Shown in pieces: positions 40,796-52,200 of a stretch of 64,000 bases of DNA. Below the pieces are notes generated by a model that saw only the letters and a list, made by a program, of their open reading frames with translations, did not search any database and was not told where the DNA came from. Made by a program: the position numbers and the translations under genes. Every line of letters starts with the position of its first letter. The stretch's first letter is position 1. The stretch spans positions 11,780,001 to 11,844,000 of the forward strand of contig NW_025408667.1 of the NCBI RefSeq assembly GCF_020360975.1, read 5' to 3'. The stretch comes from Hirsutella rhossiliensis (Eukaryota; Ascomycota; Sordariomycetes; Hypocreales; Ophiocordycipitaceae).

Positions 40796-40807
40796 AGAGC
40801 AGAATAG

Positions 40808-41000
40808 TGTGACGGTCACGGACTGAGCCAGAAGGCTGTGGACTCTATTACGAAGATTCTGCTCTGAAGAATAGAAAGGAGAACAGAACAACACAACTGG
40901 GTGTCCTCTCCCTAAATATGCCTTCCGTACGTGTGGGCCGTTGGCTCAACAACATGTGGGTCATGTATGCAAGGGGGTGTGACGGTGCTGGGCCGTCACA
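40808..41000 (+). repeat. 3' LTR of the TRIM-like element
   Basis: 193 bp, tgtgacggtcac...ggccgtcaca, nearly identical to the two halves of the 5' LTR apart from the 15-bp duplication there. The solo LTR at 9349-9547 is a diverged member. Confidence 0.92.
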
Positions 41001-41365
41001 TAGCCGAGGCTCGAGTCGAAGTGGCTCGAGATGGTGGGGATTGCGGTTGCCAGGATGGTCATGTCGAGCGCCGCTAGGAAGAGGGCCAGGCAGAGGGCGA
41101 ACATGACGAGGAACGTCTCGATGCCCTTGCGCCCGCTCTCGGGCGAGTCTGTCCCGGCCTCTGCCGCTGCCGCTGCCGGTGGCCGGGCCGTTGACGCCGG
41201 GTCTTGGTCGGGTCCGGCCCGATCCTCTTGGTCCCGGGGGCCGGTCTTCGCCGCAGTCTTTTCATCATGGGGCTTGGCGGAGCCGTCTTCTCGCTCGACG
41301 TCGGTCGTGTCCTCCTCGAAGGTGGAACGCCGCACGCCCGTGGTCGGCAACTCGGCTGCCGCCAT

Positions 41366-42599
41366 GGTCCTGCTCGCTCACACACACACTGTCTCACACA
41401 CACGTGCCGACGACGTATATAAGACAGAGGCAAATGGTGAATCAAGGCCGACGTCGTGGGAGAGCCTCCTTCTCGGGGAGAAAGGGGGGGGGGTGAGAGG
41501 TAAGATATTCACCACAACGAGGTCCGTGACGAGGCCCAAGAGACTGCGAATAGGCCGACGGAAACACGAAACGGGACTCCGGAAACCAAACGGACCGCGG
41601 CAGACCGTCCCGCCAAACTAGCAAAAAGGACTCGGCGGCGGCGGATCGCACGGGTCAAGATGGAAAAGGCGGCCCAGGGCGGTCCGCGAACCGGCAAGCT
41701 CAAGTTATGGGGAAGAGAAAGAGGGTGGGGAATCGAGTGTGAGAGAGGGAGAAGTACAGAGGGAGGGGAAGAGGAAGGAAAAAAGACGTCAAAGGCCGAG
41801 TCGACGACGGTTGCGGAATGACGACGATGAAACGGCGCCGTCATGGCCACCCGTACATACGCGCAGGGAAGGGGTGGGGGGGAATTCCGGCCGACTGTCT
41901 TTTTTCTCTCATGTCCGAGGTCGCAGTGTCATGGGTGAGGCTACAAATGGATTCAAAAAGCAACAAGATGGATCCATCATCCGGCTGTTGGGATACAGGA
42001 CTCGTGCCACACTGCAGCCAGGTCCCCCTCTGTGCTCCAAGCGAGACTGTTTGTATCTACGAGGTGACGAGAATATGTACCTCCTTTTTGACAAAGACAG
42101 GGTGACAGAACCCCCTCATCGGGGGCTGAACTTAATGCCAGCAGTGTTGGCTTCAGCAAGCCAACGGGGCCTGGCCATAGAGAGCTAGAGGGCGAGGGAT
42201 CTCAGTCCATCGGGCCATGGTGCATTGACATATTGGGGCTTCTATTATAGGCTGTTGAGAAAGACTGCCTCGTGCTGGTCACGAAAAACGCTTAGCTCCT
42301 ACCGGTATGCCTAACCTTATCAATCAGTAATCAGTACTGCTTGAAAACTGACTGCTTGTTGAGACGTCTGGATTCTGGATCAGCACCCTGGGCGCGGCTA
42401 CCGCTGTCATAGGCTCCGGTCCGTTTTCAATACCCACCGACGACCCTGTTTAGCCGTGCTAGCACCCACCACTCGACAAGATGCATGAAATTTGCAAGTA
42501 ATATTGTCTAACTGCACTAAATGGAGCACCGCATCCCACATCGTCCCGTCTCTTCGGGCCTTCTTTTCCACTACATCGAAATCGGTATCCCCCAAGTAC
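41366..42599. other. Former MFS promoter region; no gene seen
   Basis: A ca-repeat (about 41378-41402) and a g-run (41486-41496) lie in what would be the MFS leader. Frames on both strands to 42190 lack any family motif. The stretch 42190-42599 is unremarkable. Confidence 0.4.
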
Positions 42600-42720
42600 C
42601 ATGCTTACCCCCCCTTCTGCTCACCCCCCCCTTATGCTCCGCAAAAATGTTGCCGCTCCATACAAATTGGACCAACTTCACTTATACAGAATCTACTCAA
42701 TTTTAAAGCTTTTGACGAGC
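42600..42720. repeat. Orphan pogo-like terminal sequence
   Basis: After TA at 42598-42599 the text ccatgcttaccccccc then tgctcaccccccccttatgc and gcaaaaatgttgccgctcca has the layout of a pogo TIR (two C-rich tracts separated by a short motif). No partner end or transposase was found. The copia relic starts soon after. Confidence 0.55.
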
Positions 42721-42788
42721 AAGAGTTTTAAGAGACGGGCTCCCTAGTAATTCCCTTATTAATTTGTCTTCTTCTTCTCTTAGGTTAA

Positions 42789-45700
42789 GGCCAAGCCAAT
42801 GACCAACCACAGTCACAGTCACAGGCTCTTGCCAACGTCGCTATGCCCCGTTTCACCTTCTCATGCACTATACACTTCGCCCCTCCTGGTGCTGCCAATC
42901 CAGTGGGAGTGTGTGATGATCTGGATCCGGCAGCACTGGCGGCTCAGCATACGCTGCTCTCACAGATCCACATCCTCGACACAGGCGCCTCACAGCACAT
43001 CTTCTGCCGCCGAAGCAAATTCGGGTCCCTTGTTCCCTACACTGGTCTTCCCTACACAGGGCCAAGGGCCCAGTTCCTTCCCCTGGGCACCGGCACATAT
43101 GACCTGCCAGTGAAGGTCTGTGGAAAAGACCACCTGCTTACCTTCCAAGACGCCCTCTGTGCCCCTGACGCAGGCGTCAATCTGGTGTCCGTCGCAGCCC
43201 TTGGCAAGGAGGGGTGCTGGATCCTTGGCAACGGCGAGCACGCCGCCATCGTTAAAGGCGGCCAGATCGTGCTGACGGCCACTGTGGCTAATGGTGTCTA
43301 TGTGATTGACGAGCCAAACAGAGACATCAACGCTGCACTGGCTAGCCTGCGCACCCAGGATCCTGACCTGACCCTCTGGAACGAAGCTACTGATGAAATC
43401 AGGCGTCATAGCAACCCTTCTGCCGTCAGCAGCGATCCAGCTGCCCTGATCACCTCGCAGGTCCAAGATCCTAATCTACGCATCTGGCATGAGAGACTGG
43501 CCCACCTCAGCGAGCGCAACATCAAGAGGCTGCAAGGGATGTCCACTGGACTGCGACCCCAAGCGCCACAAGACCCGTGCGAGGCCTGCGCTATTGGCAA
43601 GATCAAGGAAGGACCGCATAGGCACTCTATTCGAAAGGGAACCCGGCCGCTAGAAAGCCTGCACATTGACATCTGTGGGCCGTTTCCAGACATTGGATAC
43701 GACGGCAGCAGATACTGGGTGGTCATCCTAGATTACACTCAGTACGGATGGACCTTTAGCGTGGCAACCAAAGACAGCCTCTTCCTAATCCTCTAGGCGT
43801 TCCTTCAGAAGCATGAGACGCCTACCAGGCGGTGCCTCTACGTGCGGATGGACCTGGGAGGTGAGAATCGCTCCAAGCTGCTAGACGCCTTCTGCACCGA
43901 CAAGGCGATCGAGGTCATCTACGCCGCCACGGAACAGCACCAGCAAAACGGCGCTATCGAGGTCTTCCATAGGGTCCTAAGTGAGAAGCTCAATCCTACG
44001 CTAATTCGGTCGGGCCTCGAGCGCAAATGGTGGCCCTACGTGCTCCAGAGCATCACCTACGTCCGCAATATGTCCCCTGCGGCCAAGTCACCTATCACAC
44101 CGTACGAAGCCTGGCACGGCGAGGAACCTGATGTTACCCATCTTCGAGTCATCGGATCAAAGGCCTGGGCACTACTACCAGCGGCCAAACGCAGGAAGCT
44201 ACAGCCTAAGGGTATCCCGTGCAGAATGCTAGGGTACCAGGGGCACTGTAACTACGTCCTGCTTGATAGCAACAACAGGGTCTTCGTGTCTCCCAACGTT
44301 ATCTTTGTCGAACACATCGCCAAGCCTGCGGTCTCCGAGAGACAACCCAAGAGGTCCAAGACTGGTCAAAGCCTTGACCAGCTGATCCAGGAGGAAGGCC
44401 AGCAAGCCGAACGCCCGCCTCGGACACTCCGCAACGGCAACGATACAACGGCCGAGACAACGCCGATTTACACACCAGCAACCTCCACAGCGCTCTCGCC
44501 CGAGCCTGAAGATAGTCAAACCCCAGATTCCACGCCAGACCTGTCTGACGGCTCTGAAGACAACATGGTGTCGTATGGAGACGACAGTGTCCTGCTAGAC
44601 CTGCTGGAAGACACAAGCCCCGAACCATCTGTTTACTCAACCATCCATGCCGCCGCTGACCCGATCAGGCCGTCGGTCAGAAGGTCCACCAGACCAAGAG
44701 CTCCCCCTCTGCGCTACGGCTATAATTTCGATCACGCCTACGCAATGGCTATGGCCATCTCACAGCAATGGGAAGACCACGAGCCCCTTACCTTCAAACA
44801 GGCCATGCAGTCAGACAGCGCCAAGCACTGGCACGCCGCTATGGCTGACGAAATCCAGTCCCTGCAGGTCAATGAGACCTGAGAGCTCACTGACCTTCCG
44901 CCAGGCAGGAAGGCCCTGCGAGGGAAGTGGGTTTATAGGCTGAAAGGAGGGACTGACGGCAAAATTGTCCGCCATAAGGCCAGATTCGTTGCAAAGGGCT
45001 ACGAGCAACTGGAAGGCATCGACTATAGCGAAACCTTCGCCTCAGTGGTCAGGCCAGAAAGCTACAGAACAATTTTTGCCATAGCCGCCGCTGAAGACCT
45101 AGAGATCGAGCAAATGGATGTCAAGACCGCTTTCCTCTACGGGGATATCGACGAAGAAGTCTACCTCGAGCAGCCAGAGGGCTTCGAAGACGGCACTGGC
45201 CGCGTCTGCAGGCTCAAGAAGGCCATCTATGGGCTCAAGCAGGCGCCTCGCATCTGGTTCCAGACCATCGCCAAGTTTCTTGAGACACTAGGCTACAGGC
45301 CCATTGCGGCAGACGTCAGCGTCTTCGTCCGCGGCAAGAGCATCATCGCAATCTACGTCGACGACCTACTTCTCACTGGAGCCTGTCCTCGGGAGGTCCA
45401 ACGGATCAAGGATGCCCTCAGCAAACGCTTCCAGATGACTGACCTAGGTCCCTGCTCCCATTACCTAGGCATTAAGGTCACTAGAGATAGGGCCAGGCGT
45501 CGGATCGAACTGTCCCAGCGAGCCTACATCGAAAAGATCCTTAGAACCTACAACATGTCAGACTGCAACCCAGCGAACACCCCTGGCCGCAGATCCGCTC
45601 CAGCCTCCCGCAGAAGGCTGGCACGCCCTCCCAAGTATCAGGCCGCCTATGCCAAGAGGGTAGGCTCACTGATGTATGCGATGCTCGGCACTAGGAGCGA

Positions 45701-46312
45701 TATCTGCTTCTCCGTTGGCGCCTGCTGCAGACACCTTGCCAACCCAACGCCCCAGCACCAGACAGCTGTGAAACGCATCATGAGATATCTCAAGGGCACC
45801 ATTGACTCCGTGCTAGTCCTCGAGGGACCACTGCAGCCGATCCAAGGCTACACTGACGCGGACTTCGCGGCGGACCTGCACACCCGACGATCCACGTCAG
45901 GCTTCTTCTACAGCCTCGGCTCCGCAGCCATCAGCTGGACCTCCAAGAGGCAGCCCTGCGTCACGCTCTCATCCACAGAAGCCGAATATGTGGCCCTGAC
46001 CCAGTCAGCCCAGGAGGCCATCTGGCTGCGTTCCCTAATGAAGGACCTATGCCACCCACACAGGCTGGGCCAACAGCCATACACGAGGACAACAAGGGCG
46101 CTATAGATCTGGCCAACAACCCTCACCACCACTCTCGCACTAAGCATATCTCTCTTAAGTGGCACTTCATCCGAGAGAAGGTTGCAGAAGGGACCGTCAG
46201 CCTTATCAAGATCGAAGGCACCAAGCAGCCTGCTGATGGACTCACCAAGGCCCTGCCACGAGATGCCTTCCTCCGTTTCCGGGACTCTCTATGTGTCAAG
46301 AAGTCCGATTAG
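42789..46312 (+). pseudogene. Copia polyprotein (PR-IN-RT-RH), two stops and a frameshift
   Basis: Open from 42789. Protease active site HILDTGASQHIF (about 42970). Pre-integrase IWHERLAHLSERNIKRL and C..C (about 43480-43590). Integrase: Asp in LHIDICGPF, Asp in VRMDLGGEN (43840), Glu in QNGAIEVFHRVL (43950-43985). RT: EIEQMDVKTAFLYGDIDEEV (about 45105-45165) and IYVDDLLLTG (about 45355-45380), the YVDD metal-binding pair. RNase H: TDADFAAD, SSTEAEYVAL and the KHISLKWHFIREKV end. In-frame stops: tag at 43794-43796 and tga at 44880-44882 (expected Trp in NETWEL). A one-base shift lies near 46060. Otherwise it is well preserved, so a young copy. Confidence 0.9.
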
Positions 46313-46346
46313 AAGCACCACACTGCTCAGCCTCTAATCGAGTGGG

Positions 46347-46577
46347 AGTGTCACAGGCTTCTTCAGCCCTCCTTAGGCACTCAAGCCTCTACACACTGAC
46401 GGAGCTCTGAGGCCACTCCGCGAGATCAATCTGGCCCTCCCTTGGCGAAGACCCTTCTGCAAGAAGGCAGCCACACTGACGGAGCTCTGATGGCCACTCC
46501 GCGAGATCAATCTGGTCATCCCTCCGCAGTCCACGCGTTGCAAGCAACGAACCCCTTCTACTTTGCATCCTAGTCCT
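46347..46577 (+). repeat. Partial 3' LTR of the truncated copia
   Basis: Begins tgtcacaggcttcttcagcc after the polypurine tract. It includes two copies of a 75-bp block around gagctctgaggccactccgc. The end is not defined because the pogo element at 46580 intervenes; the remainder may lie beyond 48530. Confidence 0.55.
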
Positions 46578-46579
46578 TA

Positions 46580-48528
46580 ACGTAATCTACCCCCTTCCTG
46601 GTCACACCCCCTACCTGCTCAAAAATTCCCCACCCAAGCGACCCGCACCTCATGGCGAGACAGGCCGACCACCATGACGGAAATTCGAGACCAATCGATT
46701 CCACGCGAAGAACGGGTCCTGCTCGCCGTGAAGGCCTATCAGCAAGGCCAATTCGACAGCGCCCACAAGGCCGCGACGGCATACGATGTCCCTCAATCGA
46801 CAGTCTCTGCTCGACTGCGCGGTGCCCGGCCCCGACGCGACGCGCAGATGAACAACCGGAAGTTGACGGCGACGGAAGAGACTGCCCTCGTACAATGGGT
46901 CTTGTCGATGGACGAGCGAGGGATGCCGCCGACAGTGGTCTACACTCGCCGCATGGCCAACTTGTTGCTTTCGGAGCGCGGCCAAGAAACTGTCGGCGAA
47001 AATTGGGTGCGGAAGTTTGTTGGCCGCCACGACGAAATCAAGGCGAAATACTCTCGTCGATACGATTACCAACGTGCCAAATGCGAAGACCCGAAGATAA
47101 TGCAAGAATGGTACGATCGGGTGGCAATGGCGAAACAGAAATGGGGGATTCTTGATGAGGATGTCTACAACTTCGATGAGACGGGTTTTCAAATGGGAGT
47201 CATTGCGACGGCAAGAGTCCTTACTCGGTCTGACCGGCGAGGTCGGCCTATGGCCATGCAGCCAGGAAATCGAGAATGGGTTACCGTAATTGAATCTATT
47301 AATTGCCAAGGTTGGGCTTTGCCGGCGATGGTCATCTTCCAGGGCAAGGTGCACCAAGCAAGCTGGTACGGGGCAGATGTGCCCAAGGACTGGCAGATCG
47401 CCGTGAGCGACAAAGGTTGGACTTCCGACGACCTTGGATTGCATTGGTTGAAGGCAGTTTTCGACCCATACACACGGCGCCGTACCGTTGGAACACGCCG
47501 ACTTCTCATTCTCGACGGGCACGGCAGCCATGTTACGCCGGAGTTCGACAAGTACTGTACGGACAATGCCATCGTGGTACTCCAAATGCCAGCTCATTCC
47601 TCACATCTCTTACAGCCTCTGGATGTCGGGTGCTTTTCGCCTTTGAAAACGATATATGGGCGGAATGTTCAAGAGAAGATGCTCGCAGGGTCAACCACAT
47701 CGATAAAGAGGACTTCCTGCTTCTGTACATCGAGGCCCGCCGACAAGCGCTCTCCCGTCGAACATCCGAAGTGGATTCATGGCCACAGGCCTTTCCCATT
47801 CAATCCGACCCGGGTTCTGTCACGGTTACTAGTTCAGGTTGACAGGAATGGCAACGACAATGCCAACGATGACGGCGACAAGCACACTCCAAGTCCCCAG
47901 AAAAGCTTGGAAGCCCACAAGACACCTTGCAATGTTAGCCAGCTTACCACTCACGTGGAAGGACTTCTTCAGCGCCGGCCAGAAAATGCGGGCACGCCGG
48001 TCTCACAAGCCATAAACCAGCTCATCAAAGGATGTCAAATGGCCATGCATAGTGCCGCGCTGCTCGCCGACGAAAACAGACAGCTTCGGTCAGAAAACCA
48101 GCGGCACTGAGGAATGGAGAGCAACGACGCGAGTATATTGGTGATGGCGGTGCTCTGTCTGTCGCAGAAGGCACGGCTAGGATAAAGCGACGGCGAGAAA
48201 AGGATGAGGAACGTGCTAGGCGACTGAGGGCAAGGGAGGATGAGCAGGCAGGGCAACAACTTATCGAGGAGCAGGCCCGACGGCAGACAGAAGAAGAGCT
48301 GTGCGTCCCAAGACGGCGTGCACCACCACGGTGTAGTAAATGCAGGTCTTTTGAACATAATGCCCGGACGTGTAATAGATAGACAGGTCTGAATTGACTT
48401 GCTTGTTTGTCTCTTGGAATCAATTGCCGTCTGTTGTGTTCGGTTGGTCGCGCCATGAGGTGCGGGTCGCTTGGGTGGGGAATTTTTGAGCAGGTAGGGG
48501 GTGTGACCAGGAAGGGGGTAGATTACGT
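46580..48528 (+). mobile_element. pogo-like element (family 2), copy D, 1949 bp
   Basis: Perfect 78-bp TIRs (46580-46657 and 48451-48528) starting acgtaatctacccccttcct, TA at 46578-46579 and 48529-48530. Identical arms point to a recent insertion. It is longer than copy C because it keeps the C-terminal coding part. Inserted in the copia 3' LTR region, so it is younger than that copia. Confidence 0.94.
46674..48344 (+). pseudogene. pogo-like transposase, one late frameshift
   Basis: Frame 46674-48110 starts MTEIRDQSIPREERVLLAVK. HTH AATAYDVPQSTVSARLRGA. Tc5-type VGENWVRKFVGRHDEIKAKY. DDE: YNFDETGFQMG (47165-47200), RLLILDGHGSHVTPEFD (about 47500-47550) and LLQPLDVGCF (about 47610-47640); all acidic residues are present. 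Near 47688 the run gcaggg has one g fewer than in copy C (gcagggg), so the end of the DDE domain after MLAG is out of frame. The frame then regains coherence (EGLLQRRPENAGTPVSQAIN), and a knuckle-like CVPRRRAPPRCSKC tail lies near 48300-48345. One indel separates it from an apparently complete enzyme. Confidence 0.9.
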
Positions 48529-48530
48529 TA

Positions 48531-48847
48531 GTCCTGCCTTGGTGCCTTGAGGAACGAGGAACGAGTGCCTTGAGGAACGAGGAACGAGTGACGAAAGGTT
48601 CTTAGGGTTCCTCCCCGGGGAGAAAAAAAATTCGCCATGCCTTGAGGAACGAAAGGATTTCTATGCCGCGCTTTTTTTGCCCCCCGAATCCGCGCCTCTG
48701 ATTCGCTAGCTTTCTCGGCTTCCCGTTGGCTAGAAAAATTGCCTCTTTCGTCTTGAACGATTGCTTTTCGGTTGGCCTACAAGTTTGCCCCTTTTTCCCC
48801 CCCCTCTTTTGTGTCCTTTTTCATCCCGCTTTCCTGTTGGCCATAAC
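48531..48847. repeat. Short tandem repeat and unassigned flank
   Basis: tgccttgaggaacgaggaac is repeated in tandem at 48549 and 48571 with a third partial copy (ccttgaggaacgaaagg) near 48640. Pyrimidine tracts follow. No gene is seen. It ends at the copia insertion site. Confidence 0.5.
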
Positions 48848-49174
48848 TGTTGCGAAGCCGCTCGTAGGACCTCTAGAGGTTCCCTGCTTGCTGATGCTCC
48901 TGCTGAGACAGTCAGCCAGGACGTCAGGCCTGCTTTCTGATGCGTCGGCTGAGACAGTCAGCCCGGCCGTCAGGGACGGTGTCCTAGGAAAAGTGGGGGC
49001 GCCACCCCGACGATTGACGGAGGTGTGAGGCAGACGGAGAAGATCGAGATTGTGGCCAGGAATAAAGGGCGAGGAAGGAAGGAACAGACACAGAGAACAG
49101 AAGGGAAAATGGAGCAGCACCGGACGATTCTGAAATACTAACTTTATGCCTATTTGGCCCTACTATTCGTGACA
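48848..49174 (+). repeat. 5' LTR of copia element
   Basis: 327 bp. Contains the promoter and polyadenylation sequences in such elements, though no clear TATA box was picked out. Near-identical to 54301-54639. The sequence just inside (gtcatgagcccgggagg) is where a tRNA primer site is expected; I could not assign the tRNA. Confidence 0.92.
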
Positions 49175-49244
49175 GTCATGAGCCCGGGAGGAACTACGTT
49201 CCTGTAACTTCCATTCCGACCGAAAACCACTCTCAAATCAACGA

Positions 49245-52200
49245 GATGTCGAAGTCTTCTGCCGCCCCTGCACGAGCGATCCTCTCAGGACCAAGCAACT
49301 GGGACAAATGGAGAAGGAGCTCAGGAATCGAACTGACAAGACGATCCATAGCCTGATCTTTACCAACGAGGACCCCTCGAACCTCCTGAGCGACCTGAAT
49401 TCCGCCACTACGCCCTGATGCTGTTAGACTCGCTGACCTCTCTGCCGTTCAGAAGAGAGATTATAACGACGCGATGCGGGACTATGATATCAGGAGGAAA
49501 GAGTATAAAGATGAGACTAAACTGGTTACCAACGCTCGCATAGCGATGCAGGAATCAGTGGTATCCTCGAAGCAGAACGCCTTCGACGAAGACCTTCCAA
49601 TTCGTCAGTGGTTTAAACGTCTAGAAGCGTCGACGGCCCCTGAAGCGGGATATATGATGAATCTCACAAGGACCAAGTATTCGACCCACCTAAAGAGATT
49701 TAACGCAAAGGATCTAGACTCCTGGATCGACAAATGGGAAGACATAATGTCTGACGCCGATAAGTATAAGCTAATGGAGGCCCAAACGGGCCAGTGGCTT
49801 AGAGACGTTGCCACATTGATTAGGCCTCTGGATAACTCCCTAGGCTACCAGTACGAACAAGGAAGCAGGATACTCGACGCAAAATCAGAGGCTACCCAGG
49901 AAACTGTTCGACTTCGACCGATATGGTCCTCCTGCTGCTGCTCCTGTTAACCCCGTTGTTCACAATCCGGCAGCAGCTGCAGTAGCCGCGATGGCCGCTG
50001 CAGCAACGGCCGCAGTCGCCGCCGTTCTTGCAGCCCAAGCTCCGACGGAGAGTCAATGGACTGTTGAGAGAGTCGTGCGAGATGTGAAGCATCTGGCCGA
50101 AAGCAGAGAAGCAGAAAAACCCCGAGGTGCTATCAAAAGAGGAGGCGCATTTCATGCGGACAAAGCAGCAGCAGACGCAGACGATGCGGACGAAGTACCG
50201 CCAGCGAAGAAGAAGAAGCTGGACAGAGAGCCCTTGGAAAGGAGCCATATTCAAAGAGATCCCTGCCTTGCCTGCAGACGCAAGGGACACGAGCTCGAGG
50301 GTTGCTGGCAGGTTATCGAAGAAGCCAGACCAGAGGGCTATAATCCGCCCCTGAAAGGTATCTCAAGATGACACGAGAGAGTCGCTGACGATCCTGTCCT
50401 GAAAAGGAGAATTGAAGATATTCGAAAGAAAATGCAGAAATAGCAACCAAGGATGAGGGGAAGGCTTGTGGGCTCAGCAAACCCAGCTTTCGTGTTCTCA
50501 GCTGAGTCCCTGGCCTAAGGGGATCGGAATATCCGCTTAAGAATTCAACCCTCCTTGATTGCGGCGCATCTCTTCATATCAACAACAAGCTCAGTCGGTT
50601 CCGATCGTTTAAAAGGCCAAGAATGACTTTATCGTCGCCGGTGACTCTCTCGTTCGAATCGAAGGATTCGGGCGAGTCAATGTCGCAACGACGATGCCTG
50701 ACGGCTCCCACCGAACACTCCGATTAAAGAAGGTTGCCTACTGTCCCGGTTTCTCATCGAGCCTGGTTTCTTTGCAGACTCTTATCGACGACGATCAGAT
50801 CTTTTGGGATACGCTGTCTGAGCCTATGAGGCTAGTCCGAAAGGGCCAGACTATCGGGATCACCGAGAGGAAATATCAGCAGTTTGTTGTTGAATACCAG
50901 CCCGTGGAAACCGAATTCCCGGATTTCAACAGTGCGTTCCAGGCATCGAAGAAGGAGACAAGGAAAGCTCGAAGAGCCGGCTCAAGAGATCCTCGACCTG
51001 CCTCTCAAGGAGACGGCAAGCTTTGGCACGCCCGTCTTGGTCACCCTGGTCCAATGGCTTTGCACAAGCTAGGCCTACAAAGGGGTCCGGATTAAGGGCC
51101 GAAAACCGTCGAATGCGAGTACTGTGCTCAGGGGAAGGTCAGAAGGCAAGTCTCCCGCCGTCCACCTGACGAGGAAAGAGACAAGCCGTGCTACGAGATC
51201 TGGATAGACTGGACCGACCTTGCGAGAGACCACGAGAACTACGTCCGTGTGATGTTTATCACAGACGCCTTCTCTGGAATGGTCTTTCCCTACTTCATGA
51301 AGACCTACAAGGCAAAGGAACACGGAGCTGTCTTGAAAGACTTTTCCTCCTTTATGCTCGCTCGCTTTGGATTTAAGACGAATGTCGTGCGCTCTGACGG
51401 CGAGCTCTTCACGAAGAAAATCTCAGCCTGGATGAGGAAGAAAGGGATGACAAAGGCGATGTCAGCTTCCAACACTCAGGACCAGAATGGTGGAGCCGAG
51501 AGGTCAGGAGGATCTCTACCGAGAGAGCGAGAGTCATGAGGATTGCCTCTCGACTACCGCATTCACTATGGAAAGAGATCATCGAAGCAGCCTGCTACCT
51601 CCGAAACCGAACGCCAAGAGAGCCTCGATTCGCCGCTGAAAACGCTAACGAAGGAGAAGCCGACTGGAAGTCTCCCATTGACTTGTTCACAGGAAGAAAA
51701 ATCAGCTCTCACATCTTCGTGCGTACGGCTGCCGAGCCTACGCAATGACAGCAAATGCACAGCTTGGATTGAGGAAGAGGTGGAAGCTCGACCCGAGAGC
51801 TCACATCGGATACCTCATCGGTTATAAGTCTACAAATATCTTCCTAATTTGGGTCCCTCTCTTGAAGAAGGTCATTGCAACGAGAGATGTTGTCTTTGAC
51901 GAGTATACGTTCTTCGAAGGAGGAGGCGAGCGGATGCCGCTGCCTGCGAGCATCGGAGAGATGATCCAACAGATTGAAATCCCGGAAGGCCAGACGGCGA
52001 ATCAGGCCATCCTTGACGAAGAGACCGATGAAGACACTGATATCGAGGACTTCGAGGATGATGACATCAGAATGGCTGAAGATAACGAAGACGAGGAGCA
52101 GGGACAACAACAAAGCGAAGAGCAGGAAAAGAAGACTACGGGAGAGCGCGGGAGCTGGAAGATGCATACCTAACGCCACCAGCTTCTGACCCGGAGGAAG

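Larger units (their letters stand above)
38026..41005. mobile_element. Small non-autonomous LTR element (TRIM-like) with TSD tagcc
   Basis: The duplication tagcc is at 38026-38030 and 41001-41005. LTRs start tgtgacgg and end ccgtcaca. The 5' LTR is split by a LINE (38031-38147 plus 39732-39822; it also has a 15-bp internal duplication ccttccgtacgtgtg). The 3' LTR is 40808-41000 (193 bp). The internal region (39823-40807, 985 bp) has no gag-pol, only an 81-codon minus-strand frame (40115-39870) of unknown type and 15 tandem repeats. Without the LINE the element is about 1.4 kb. It must borrow proteins from a full element of the same LTR family. Confidence 0.9.
37821..41365 (-). pseudogene. MFS transporter (DHA2-type), N-terminal remnant split by insertions
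   Basis: The coding strand is minus. Exon part 41365-41001 starts MAAAELPTTGVRRSTFEEDT, has a long hydrophilic cytosolic N-terminus, then TM1 (FLVMFALCLALFLAALDMTI) and LATAIPTISSHFDSSLGY. After the inserted element it resumes at 38030 as VWIGSAYLLGNATFVPAWGK (TM2), the MFS motif A GKISDIFGRK, TM3 and ARAVQGVGGGG, then stops at the TIR at 37820. Proton-driven drug/toxin exporters of this type have 14 TM segments and about 550 aa; only about three TMs remain. The join across the insertion keeps the frame after removing one copy of tagcc. Confidence 0.88.
42720..46577 (+). mobile_element. Ty1/copia element, 5'-truncated
   Basis: Lacks the 5' LTR and most of gag. Protease-integrase-RT-RNase H order is that of copia. 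A purine-rich tract gagtgggag (about 46338-46346) precedes tgtcacagg, the likely start of the 3' LTR, which is cut at 46577-46579 by the pogo insertion. The LTR part contains a repeated block cactgacggagctctgaggc (46396 and 46472). Confidence 0.8.

Noticed and set aside
35946..41365. Secondary-metabolite cluster (bZIP, MFS exporter, hydrolase)
   Set aside because: No synthase, P450 or other biosynthetic gene is present, the bZIP is 30 kb away and the MFS is a remnant.
49174..49200. Defined tRNA primer-binding site of the copia element
   Set aside because: The bases after the 5' LTR could not be matched confidently to a tRNA 3' end or anticodon stem.
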